Shown here: positions 1 to 6,112 of the stretch, piece after piece
Layout of the letters: each line of letters opens with the position of its first letter
How positions within the stretch are numbered: the stretch's first letter is position 1
Assembly (NCBI GenBank): GCA_945836835.1
Contig: CAMAML010000051.1
Span: forward strand, 1-7,547
DNA length: 7,547 bases
Source of the DNA: an uncultured cyanobacterium
GTDB taxonomy: Bacteria > Cyanobacteriota > Vampirovibrionia > Gastranaerophilales > Gastranaerophilaceae
Reading direction: 5' to 3'
Program-made: the position numbers and the translations under genes
The notes under the pieces: model-generated
Databases searched by the model: none
Told to the model about the DNA's origin: nothing
The model's input: only the letters and a program-made list of their open reading frames with translations

Positions 1-96
1 AATGGTAAACATCAGCAAATCTCTGGGATTTTCGGACAGGATATGTTCGACTTTTCTTAAATCGTTTTCATTTCTAATCGGTTCGACTTTGTTCAT
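1..96 (-). CDS. Probable tyrosine recombinase / phage-type integrase, N-terminal fragment (cut by window edge)
   Basis: Reading the minus strand from the ATG at 96-94 gives 32 uninterrupted codons to the window edge, starting MNKVEPIRNENDLRKVEHIL. An AAGGAG ribosome binding site (107-102) lies five bases before the ATG, which supports a real start. The pattern 'KVEPIR, short charged helix, R-D-L-L-M-F-T-I' resembles the start of short tyrosine-recombinase proteins. In these the helix leads into a '(G)INTGLRxSDLL' segment carrying the first catalytic arginine; that part lies outside the window. Family membership is judged from memory of such N-termini and no catalytic residue is visible, so the call is moderate. 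It could be another small DNA-binding protein. It is transcribed away from the ABC ATPase gene. Confidence 0.5.
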   Translation of the reverse strand, partial: MNKVEPIRNENDLRKVEHILSENPRDLLMFTI

Positions 97-112
97 TTTT
101 TCTCCTTGGCTA

Positions 113-142
113 TTTGTAAACCGTAACGTACACTTTAGTAAA
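113..142 (-). promoter_or_regulatory. Possible promoter of the integrase-like gene
   Basis: On the minus strand, TTTACT (142-137) and TACAAA (118-113) are separated by 18 bases. They would start transcription near 106, which sits inside the Shine-Dalgarno sequence, so the fit is poor. Both hexamers are degenerate. Listed as a weak candidate only. Confidence 0.2.
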
Positions 143-206
143 AAGTTGCAAATACAAAATTATTGTGCAAAATATGTTTTTTTTAAATTTATAGTCAATC
201 TTACGA

Positions 207-235
207 TTGCAAAAGTTTTCAAATGGCGGTATAAT
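207..235 (+). promoter_or_regulatory. Sigma70-type promoter of oppF, predicted leaderless
   Basis: TTGCAA (207-212) and a perfect TATAAT (230-235) are separated by 17 bases. Transcription is expected seven bases after the last -10 base, at 242, which is the A of the oppF ATG. There is no Shine-Dalgarno sequence before that ATG. The mRNA is therefore predicted to lack a 5' leader. Confidence 0.75.
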
Positions 236-241
236 TTCCTT

Positions 242-1219
242 ATGAACAAACCATTATTGGACATAGAAAATTTATTTGTAGAATACAAGACGGACAAAGG
301 TTTTTCGGACGAAAAACAGGTTATCCATGCCGTAAACGGGGTATCCTTAAGCATTAACAAGGGGGGGATCCTTGCGATTGCAGGCGAATCGGGTTGCGGA
401 AAATCGACGCTTGCCCGCTCGATTATCCGCTTACAAAAGGTTAAGTCAGGTAAAATTTCGTTTGAGGGCAAAGATATTTTTGCAATGAAAAAAAATGAGC
501 TGAAAGAGTTCCGAAAAAAAGCTCAAATGATTTTCCAAAACCCTTACGCAAGCCTCAACCCCAAGATGAAAATCATCGACATTCTCAAAGAACCCTTAAA
601 AATCAACACGGATATGACGGATTTTGAGATTATGGAAAGAATTTCCGAGGTGGTTGAAAAGGTAGGGCTTGATAAAAACTGCTTAGACCTTTATCCTCAC
701 GAGTTTTCGGGCGGGCAAAGACAAAGAATTGCGATAGCTCGGGCATTAGTACTTAATCCCGAATTTATTCTTGCGGACGAACCCGTCAGTGCCTTAGACG
801 TAAGTATTCAGGCTCAAATAATAAACCTTTTGAGAGATTTAAAGAACAGGTTTAACCTGACTTTTCTGCTTATAACTCATGACATCAGCGTGATAAAATA
901 TCTTGCGGACAGGGTTGCCGTGATGTACCTTGGCGAAATAGTCGAAATCGGGAACACTCAACAGGTGTTTCTTAATCCGAAACACCCATACACTAAAGCC
1001 CTCTTGAGTTTTGCTCCACAAATCGGAGGGGGGAATAAAAAAGAAAGATCCGAACTTGGCGGAGAATTACCTTCTCAGGGGAATTTGCCTTCGGGGTGCA
1101 AATTCCATACACGCTGCCCTCATTGTATGGATATGTGTACAAAATGCATACCGCCGACCGTTGAGATTTCCGACGGGCATTTTGTAACATGTTTTCTTTA
1201 TATGAAAATGAAAAAATAG
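242..1219 (+). CDS. oppF: Oligopeptide/dipeptide ABC transporter ATP-binding protein, OppF/DppF type
   Basis: This 325-residue cytoplasmic ATPase would power import of oligopeptides or dipeptides together with an OppD-like partner and two permeases. Visible motifs: Walker A GESGCGKST (48-56), Q-loop Q99, signature FSGGQRQRIAIARAL (155-169), Walker B FILADEP (175-181), SALD D-loop (183-186) and switch H213. The C-terminal oligopeptide-transporter domain begins at about 245 with the NPKHPYTKALL motif. It carries the family's four-cysteine pattern (C286, C292, C299, C317) plus two further cysteines, C295 and C302; related OppD domains are known to hold an iron-sulphur cluster. The start at 242 was chosen because MNKPLLDIENL aligns with family starts and a perfect promoter ends six bases upstream; the open frame extends back to position 2 but has no homology-like content there. 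No permease or binding-protein gene is in the window, so it appears separated from its partners, and the exact substrate is unknown. The family call is firm; oppF versus dppF is not resolved. Confidence 0.93.
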   Translation: MNKPLLDIENLFVEYKTDKGFSDEKQVIHAVNGVSLSINKGGILAIAGESGCGKSTLARSIIRLQKVKSGKISFEGKDIFAMKKNELKEFRKKAQMIFQNPYASLNPKMKIIDILKEPLKINTDMTDFEIMERISEVVEKVGLDKNCLDLYPHEFSGGQRQRIAIARALVLNPEFILADEPVSALDVSIQAQIINLLRDLKNRFNLTFLLITHDISVIKYLADRVAVMYLGEIVEIGNTQQVFLNPKHPYTKALLSFAPQIGGGNKKERSELGGELPSQGNLPSGCKFHTRCPHCMDMCTKCIPPTVEISDGHFVTCFLYMKMKK

Positions 1220-1220
1220 C

Positions 1221-1250
1221 TTGCAATTATGACTTTTTCCATGGTATTAT
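1221..1250 (+). promoter_or_regulatory. Extended -10 promoter of smpB, predicted leaderless
   Basis: TTGCAA (1221-1226), the same -35 hexamer as at oppF, is followed after 18 bases by TATTAT (1245-1250), with an extended TG at 1242-1243. The predicted start point is 1257, the A of the smpB ATG. The whole promoter fits in the 37 bases between the oppF stop and the smpB start. No Shine-Dalgarno sequence is present. Confidence 0.7.
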
Positions 1251-1256
1251 CGGGTT

Positions 1257-1718
1257 ATGGACAAAAACGAGAAAAAAGTAATAAGTTCAAACAGAAAAGC
1301 GTTTCACGACTTCATAATTTTTGATAAATTTGAAGCCGGAATTGTGCTGACGGGAACGGAGATTAAATCTATCCGCAAAGGAGCGATTAACCTCAAAGAC
1401 AGCTTTTGCAAAGTCAGTAACAACGAAATTTTTCTGTATAACTGCCATATTTCACCGTTTGAGCAGGGAAACAGGTTCAATCACGAGGCGGAACGCACAA
1501 GAAAATTACTTTTGACAAAAAAAGAAATTTTAAAAATCCAAAATAAAGTTAAGCAGGACGGCTACACCATTGTCCCGCTGGAGGTCTATATTCAACGAGG
1601 TTTTGCAAAAATTCTAATCGGGCTTGCAAAAGGTAAAAAACTTCACGACAAACGTGACGCAATCGCCCAAAAAGACCGCCAAAGAGAGGTTGACCGAGCT
1701 TTGAAACAAAGATACTAA
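1257..1718 (+). CDS. smpB: SsrA-binding protein SmpB
   Basis: SmpB binds the tRNA-like end of tmRNA (SsrA) and carries it to ribosomes stalled on broken mRNA. There it starts trans-translation, which frees the ribosome and tags the incomplete protein for degradation. The 153-residue length is normal. Recognisable blocks are NRKAFHDF (12-19), the LTGTEIKSIRKG core (31-42), NCHISPFEQGNRFNHEAERTRKLLL (62-86) and the basic C-terminal tail GKKLHDKRDAIAQKDRQRE (126-144), which enters the mRNA channel. The usual proline in the NHxPxR segment is alanine here (A78). The start is the first ATG in frame and gives the expected N-terminus. It has no Shine-Dalgarno sequence and sits six bases after a -10 box. 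The ssrA RNA gene itself is not in the window. Confidence 0.97.
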   Translation: MDKNEKKVISSNRKAFHDFIIFDKFEAGIVLTGTEIKSIRKGAINLKDSFCKVSNNEIFLYNCHISPFEQGNRFNHEAERTRKLLLTKKEILKIQNKVKQDGYTIVPLEVYIQRGFAKILIGLAKGKKLHDKRDAIAQKDRQREVDRALKQRY

Positions 1719-1740
1719 AAACATTTCCATTTTCTTTGTG

Positions 1741-1769
1741 TTTACAAGTATGAAAAAAAGTGCTACAAT
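1741..1769 (+). promoter_or_regulatory. Extended -10 promoter of pepA
   Basis: TTTACA (1741-1746) is followed after 17 bases by TACAAT (1764-1769), with an extended TG at 1761-1762. Transcription would begin near 1776, giving a leader of about 20 bases that contains the pepA ribosome binding site. This conventional arrangement contrasts with the two promoters upstream. Confidence 0.7.
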
Positions 1770-1781
1770 TAAACACGGAAG

Positions 1782-1787
1782 AAGGAG
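1782..1787 (+). promoter_or_regulatory. Ribosome binding site that fixes the pepA start
   Basis: AAGGAG lies eight bases before the ATG at 1796. This selects that codon over the earlier in-frame ATG at 1760, which lies inside the promoter and would add 12 residues unlike the family. Confidence 0.85.
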
Positions 1788-1795
1788 AAATTATT

Positions 1796-3190
1796 ATGGA
1801 AATTAAAGTTTCACAAGACGTTAAGAACCTTCACTCGGACGTTATTGTAATAAGTCAGTTTGAGGGCGAAAAGACTTCGCAAGAGATTGCAAATGTTTAC
1901 GCAATAGAAAAAGACCATTTTGAAGGCAAATTGGGGCAAACGTACCTGCTCCAAACTTACGGGAAAATTCCTGCCGACAAAATTCTTGTGGTCGGGTGCG
2001 GAAAAAGAGAAGAGTTTACCCCGACAAAGATTACGGAAGTCGTCGCAAAAGCGGTAAAAAAACTAAACCAAATCCACGCAAAGCACGTATGTTTCGATTT
2101 TGAGGTTATGTGCGGGAAAGCGGGCGTAATCGGAGCTTTCATAGGTGATTACGTGTTTGACAAATATAAGACAAAAAAATCAAATCATTTGGAAGAAGTT
2201 ACTTTTGCAAACGTTAAGGAAGAAGATGTGCAAGAGGGGTTAATTTTTGCACAAGGGATGAACTTTGCAAGAGATATTGCAAACGAGCCTGCGGCTTATG
2301 CAACTCCGACAAAGTTGGCTGAATTGGCACTTTCTTTTGAAGGCTTGGAAACAAAAGTTTTTGAAAAAGAAGAAATCGAAAAAATGGGCATGGGAGCATA
2401 CCTTGCGGTTGCAAGAGGGAGTGCGGAGCCTCCGAAATTCATCCATATGAAATACGTCGGCAAAAACGCAAAGAAAAAGGTTGCGTTTATCGGCAAAGGT
2501 CTGTGCTTTGATAGCGGCGGCATGGACTTGAAGCCCGCATCTTCGATGCTTACCATGCGAGATGACATGTCGGGTGCGGCGTGCGTTTTGGGGGTTATGC
2601 AGTCGCTCACCAAACTTCAACCTGAAGGGGTGGAAGTTCACGGGATAATCGCTGCATGCGAGAATATGCCGGGACAAAACGCTTATAAGCCCGGTGATAT
2701 ATTGACGGCAAAGAACGGCAAAACCGTTGAAGTGGACAACACCGACGCCGAAGGCAGACTGACGTTGGCGGACGCACTTTGCTACGCTTGCGAACTCGGC
2801 GTTGACGAGGTCGTTGACATTGCAACCTTGACGGGAGCGTGCGTTGTTGCTCTCGGATCAATCGCTACGGGCGTTATGGGTAACGACGAAGAAATGATTT
2901 CAAAATTTCTTAAAACGGCAAAAGAAAGCGGGGAAAAGTGCTGGCAGTTGCCGATGTTTGAAGAGTACAAGGATAGCCTCAAATCCGACATCGCCGATAT
3001 GAAAAATACGGGTTCAAGGTTTGGCGGAGCATCGGCTGCGGGCGTATTTCTAAAAGAGTTTGTCGACGGAGTAAAATGGGTTCACGTTGATATTGCGGGA
3101 ACGGCATTTCTTGAAAAACCTCAAGGGATTTTCTGCTACGGTGCAACGGGTGCCGGTGTCAGAACCCTATTGAACTACGCAACGAAATAA
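1796..3190 (+). CDS. pepA: Cytosolic (leucyl) aminopeptidase, peptidase family M17
   Basis: This 464-residue two-metal exopeptidase removes N-terminal residues, typically leucine, from peptides in the cytoplasm; family members form hexamers. Residues 1 to about 150 make the variable N-terminal macrodomain-like part. The catalytic domain follows, with NEPAAYATPTKLAE at 163-176. Metal-binding and catalytic residues can be matched to E. coli PepA: K234 and D239 in GKGLCFDSGG, K246, D257 in TMRDDMSGAA, D317 and E319 in NTDAEGRL, and R321, the bicarbonate-binding arginine. The later GSRFGGASAAGVFLKEF block (406-422) is also typical. It is slightly shorter than the roughly 500 residues of E. coli PepA, mostly in the N-terminal domain. 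It has its own promoter and ribosome binding site. Next to a peptide-transporter ATPase it would suit use of imported peptides, but that link is inferred only. Some family members also bind DNA; nothing here shows that. Confidence 0.95.
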   Translation: MEIKVSQDVKNLHSDVIVISQFEGEKTSQEIANVYAIEKDHFEGKLGQTYLLQTYGKIPADKILVVGCGKREEFTPTKITEVVAKAVKKLNQIHAKHVCFDFEVMCGKAGVIGAFIGDYVFDKYKTKKSNHLEEVTFANVKEEDVQEGLIFAQGMNFARDIANEPAAYATPTKLAELALSFEGLETKVFEKEEIEKMGMGAYLAVARGSAEPPKFIHMKYVGKNAKKKVAFIGKGLCFDSGGMDLKPASSMLTMRDDMSGAACVLGVMQSLTKLQPEGVEVHGIIAACENMPGQNAYKPGDILTAKNGKTVEVDNTDAEGRLTLADALCYACELGVDEVVDIATLTGACVVALGSIATGVMGNDEEMISKFLKTAKESGEKCWQLPMFEEYKDSLKSDIADMKNTGSRFGGASAAGVFLKEFVDGVKWVHVDIAGTAFLEKPQGIFCYGATGAGVRTLLNYATK

Positions 3191-3218
3191 CTCAAATTAA
3201 CTTAATTTTATGATAAGA

Positions 3219-3242
3219 AGGGCAAGTCTTACGACTTGTCCT
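3219..3242 (+). terminator. Hairpin downstream of pepA, possible terminator
   Basis: A ten-pair stem (left arm 3219-3228, right arm 3233-3242, one G-U pair, loop TTAC) starts 29 bases after the pepA stop. The sequence after it is AT-rich (ACTTATATAT) but has no clean T-run, so intrinsic termination may be weak. It could act on either strand. Confidence 0.5.
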
Positions 3243-3258
3243 CTACTTATATATAAAC

Positions 3259-3284
3259 CGATGGGGGCTAATTCAGCCCCGTCG
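3259..3284 (-). terminator. GC-rich hairpin downstream of ileS, probable terminator
   Basis: GGGGCT (3264-3269) pairs with AGCCCC (3275-3280) around a five-base loop. The stem continues past a one-base bulge with four more pairs (3259-3262 with 3281-3284). It lies eight bases beyond the ileS stop and is followed on the minus strand by GTTTATATATAAG, a short T-rich stretch. This position suits termination of the symporter-ileS transcript. Confidence 0.6.
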
Positions 3285-3291
3285 ATTTAAA

Positions 3292-6099
3292 TTATACTGC
3301 TTCCGCACAGTCCTTACAAATCCCGTCGGAATTGAGAGTTCTAAACTTCCAACACCTTGCACACTTTTCACCGTCGGCTTTAATTACCCTTACGGTGTAG
3401 CCGTCCTCCGTGTATTCGTTCAGAACGTTTGACGGAACCTCGTCACTTACAAATGCCTGCGATACAATGAAAATATCCGCAAGGTCTTTTTCGTTATTTT
3501 TCAAGACCTCGTTATCCTTTACCGAAACCGTTACCGCAACTTCAAGCGAGCTTCCGACCTTCTTTTCGGCTCTTAGCGGTTCAATCGCACGGCTAACAAC
3601 TTCACGAGCCTTCAAAATCTTTGAAAAATCTTCTTCCAATTTTTCATTATTCCATTCCTCGTGAACTCTCGGCCAATCCGTCAACAAGACACTCTCCAAT
3701 CCGCCCTTTTGGCATTCCGGAATTGCCGCCCAAATATCTTCCGCCTGATGAGGCATTACAGGAACAAGCACCCTCACGATTGTTTGAAGGGTCTCGTACA
3801 TAACCGTCTGGCATGCACGTCTTGAAACGGATTTTTTACCCGCCGTATAAAGTCTGTCTTTCACAATATCGAGATAGAATGAACTCAAATCAACCGCCGC
3901 AAAGTTTTGAAGATGCTGAAAATACTTGTAAAATTCGTAATTTTCAAACGCTTCCGTCACAACCGCAACGAGTTTGTTCAACTTATGCAGTGCAAACTTA
4001 TCGATAGGTTTCAAATCCTCATACTCAACTCTGTCAACCGCAGGGTCAAAGTCAAACAAATTTCCGAGCAAAAATCTTGCGGTGTTTCTTGTCTTTTTAA
4101 AGATTTCGGTCAACTGTTTGATGATATTGTCCCCGATTTTGGTATCGTTTCTGTAATCGACCGACGCCGCCCAAAGCCTTAAAATATCCGCACCGTAGTT
4201 TTTTATAATATCATCGGGACGGATAAAATTACCCAACGATTTCGACATCTTACGCCCGTCTTCACCGAACACGAACCCGTGGGTCAAAACGGTTTTGTAA
4301 GGCGCAATTCCCTGTGTCGCAATCGCAGTTAAAAGCGAAGATTGGAACCAGCCTCTATGCTGATCCGAACCTTCAAGGTACATATCGACAGGGGGTGTAC
4401 CGAGTTCTTCACTTCTCTTGTCCACAACCGCTCTCCAAGAAATCCCCGAGTCAAACCAAACGTCCATAATATCGTTTTCTTTTCTGAAATGTTTTTTCCC
4501 GCACTTAGGGCAGACAAAACCGTTCGGCAAAAGTTCTTCAACGGAATGTTTAACCCACGCGTCAGAGCTTTCCGCCTCAAACATTTTTGCAACATGTTCT
4601 ATTGTTTCGTCGTTGACGATAACTTCACCGCAATCTTCGCAGTAGAATACGGGGATAGGCACGCCCCAAGCTCTTTGTCTTGAAATACACCAGTCGGTAC
4701 GCCCCGCAACCATATTGGAAATACGAGCCTCGCCACCTGCCGGTATCCATTTGACGTTTTTTATCGCTTCAAGAGCCTGCTCTCTGAACTTATCAACCTT
4801 TACAAACCATTGAGGTGTTGCTCGGTAGATAACGGGATTTTTACATCTCCAACAATGCGGATAGCTATGGTTGATGTCTTGTTTTTTCAACAAAGCTCCG
4901 CATTTTTCAAGTTTTTCGATAACGATTGCGTTACCTTTATAGTAAGGTACGCCCTCTAAATCTTTGTCGTTGACGACTTCCGTCCAGCATCCCTTACTGT
5001 CAAGTGGAGAAAATACTTCTATCCCGTATTTACAGCCGACTTCGTAGTCCTCAAGCCCGTGTCCCGGTGCGGTATGAACAGAGCCGGTACCTGCGTCAAG
5101 CGTAACGTGTTCCCCTAAAATTATCGGGGATTTTCTCTCAACAAGCGGATGACGGGTTGCCAAAAGCTCTAAATCAACCCCCTTGCACTCACCGATTACG
5201 TTAATGTCTTTTTCGTTCCACTCGACGTTAGAGAGGAAACTCCCGAGCAAACCTTGTGCCACAACGTAAACATCCCCGCCGTACTCAAAGAAAGTATAGT
5301 CAAAATTAGGGTGCATACTGATTGCCATATTAGAAGGAATTGTCCAAGGAGTTGTCGTCCAGATTATCGCATAAACCGATTTACCCTCGGTTTTAGACAC
5401 AATCGTGTTAATCTTTTTGGTCGACTCTTCGTCAAACTTAAATCTTACGTAAATGGAAGTTGAAGTGTGATCGGCGTATTCAACTTCCGCCTCGGCAAGA
5501 GCCGTTTCACAGCTTGCACACCAGTAAACGGGTTTCAAGCCTTTTTCGATGTACCCTTTTTTATACATTTCACCGAAAACTCTGACCTGTTCCGCCTCAT
5601 ATTCGGGATCAATCGTCAAATAAGGTTCGTCCCAGTTCCCCAAAATACCCAGACGCTTAAATTCGCCTTCCTGACCTTTAAGGTTTTTGTGTGCAAATTC
5701 GCGGCATTTAGCCCTCAATTCGGCAGGTGTCACGGCACTTCTTCCGCCCTTGATGTTTTTTACAACCTTGTTTTCAATCGGAAGCCCGTGTCCGTCATAC
5801 CCCGGAACATACGGGGTATAGTAGCCCGCCTGAGCTTTATATTTGAGCAAAATGTCTTTTAAAATTTTGTTCAAAGCTGTTCCTACGTGGATTTTTTCCG
5901 AACTCAAATACGGAGGTCCGTCGTGAAGAATAAAGCTGTTTTGCTTACTTCTTTGGTTAATCATTTTATTGTAAATATCGTTTTCTTCCCAAAACTTTTG
6001 GATTTCCAACTCTCTAACCGTCGCATTAGCCCTCATTGCAAGCGAGGTTTGCGGTAAGTTTAATGTGTTTTTAAATTCTGTCTTTACATCATTACTCAT
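3292..6099 (-). CDS. ileS: Isoleucine--tRNA ligase (IleRS)
   Basis: This 935-residue class I synthetase charges tRNA-Ile with isoleucine in the cytoplasm and edits mischarged valine. The N-terminal block NTLNLPQTSLAMRANA (11-26) resembles cyanobacterial IleRS. The class I signature is unusual: HDGPPYLSSEKI then HVGT (71-74) where HIGH is normal, and GYDGHGLPIE (100-109) for GWDCHGLPIE. The editing domain shows WTTTPWTIPSN (247-257) and GTGSVHTAPGHGLEDY (337-352) with the editing aspartate D351. DVWFDSG (546-552), GSDQHRGWFQSS (577-588) and an intact KMSKS (617-621) follow. Two CxxC pairs (487/490 and 530/533) and a C-terminal zinc finger (C913, C916, C928, C931) are present, as in bacterial enzymes of this length. 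The start at 6099 has AAGGAT six bases upstream; a start at 6156 would add 19 residues overlapping the upstream gene. It is the second gene of an operon. No T-box leader is visible. Confidence 0.97.
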   Translation of the reverse strand: MSNDVKTEFKNTLNLPQTSLAMRANATVRELEIQKFWEENDIYNKMINQRSKQNSFILHDGPPYLSSEKIHVGTALNKILKDILLKYKAQAGYYTPYVPGYDGHGLPIENKVVKNIKGGRSAVTPAELRAKCREFAHKNLKGQEGEFKRLGILGNWDEPYLTIDPEYEAEQVRVFGEMYKKGYIEKGLKPVYWCASCETALAEAEVEYADHTSTSIYVRFKFDEESTKKINTIVSKTEGKSVYAIIWTTTPWTIPSNMAISMHPNFDYTFFEYGGDVYVVAQGLLGSFLSNVEWNEKDINVIGECKGVDLELLATRHPLVERKSPIILGEHVTLDAGTGSVHTAPGHGLEDYEVGCKYGIEVFSPLDSKGCWTEVVNDKDLEGVPYYKGNAIVIEKLEKCGALLKKQDINHSYPHCWRCKNPVIYRATPQWFVKVDKFREQALEAIKNVKWIPAGGEARISNMVAGRTDWCISRQRAWGVPIPVFYCEDCGEVIVNDETIEHVAKMFEAESSDAWVKHSVEELLPNGFVCPKCGKKHFRKENDIMDVWFDSGISWRAVVDKRSEELGTPPVDMYLEGSDQHRGWFQSSLLTAIATQGIAPYKTVLTHGFVFGEDGRKMSKSLGNFIRPDDIIKNYGADILRLWAASVDYRNDTKIGDNIIKQLTEIFKKTRNTARFLLGNLFDFDPAVDRVEYEDLKPIDKFALHKLNKLVAVVTEAFENYEFYKYFQHLQNFAAVDLSSFYLDIVKDRLYTAGKKSVSRRACQTVMYETLQTIVRVLVPVMPHQAEDIWAAIPECQKGGLESVLLTDWPRVHEEWNNEKLEEDFSKILKAREVVSRAIEPLRAEKKVGSSLEVAVTVSVKDNEVLKNNEKDLADIFIVSQAFVSDEVPSNVLNEYTEDGYTVRVIKADGEKCARCWKFRTLNSDGICKDCAEAV

Positions 6100-6105
6100 A
6101 ATCTT

Positions 6106-6111
6106 ATCCTT
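6106..6111 (-). promoter_or_regulatory. Ribosome binding site that fixes the ileS start
   Basis: On the minus strand AAGGAT (6111-6106) lies six bases before the ATG at 6099 and begins one base after the symporter stop codon. It selects this start over the in-frame ATG at 6156 inside the symporter gene. Confidence 0.8.
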
Positions 6112-6112
6112 A

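Larger units (their letters stand above)
97..241. other. Divergent intergenic region between the integrase-like gene and oppF
   Basis: This AT-rich stretch of 145 bases holds the ribosome binding site of the minus-strand gene (102-107) and the promoter of the plus-strand ATPase gene (207-235). It also has short inverted repeats: TTGCA/TGCAA arms at 146-150 and 166-170, and CAATC/GATTG arms at 196-200 and 205-209, the latter overlapping the -35 box. No open frame with a credible start is seen here. A long open frame runs through it in the ATPase frame, but that is only absence of stop codons. Confidence 0.6.

Noticed and set aside
2..241. Eighty-codon N-terminal extension of the OppF frame
   Set aside because: It overlaps the integrase-like gene on the other strand and the oppF promoter, is unlike any ABC ATPase N-terminus, and the family start aligns with the ATG at 242.
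1760..1795. Earlier in-frame ATG for pepA at 1760
   Set aside because: It lies within the -10 region and lacks a ribosome binding site. The ATG at 1796 has AAGGAG at an ideal distance.
1719..1795. Terminator or small RNA between smpB and pepA, including a search for ssrA
   Set aside because: The 77 bases are explained by the pepA promoter and ribosome binding site. No stable hairpin with a T-run and no tRNA-like end is seen.
2240..2677. 145-codon minus-strand open frame inside pepA
   Set aside because: It is antisense to the conserved catalytic region of pepA, has no recognisable protein pattern or ribosome binding site, and is a reading-frame shadow.
4342..4683. 113-codon plus-strand open frame inside ileS
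   Set aside because: It is a shadow of the conserved DVWFDSG and GSDQHRGWFQSS region on the other strand, with no independent coding evidence.
5467..5862. 131-codon plus-strand open frame inside ileS
   Set aside because: It is antisense to conserved IleRS sequence. Its composition reflects the reverse complement of that gene and no family is recognisable.
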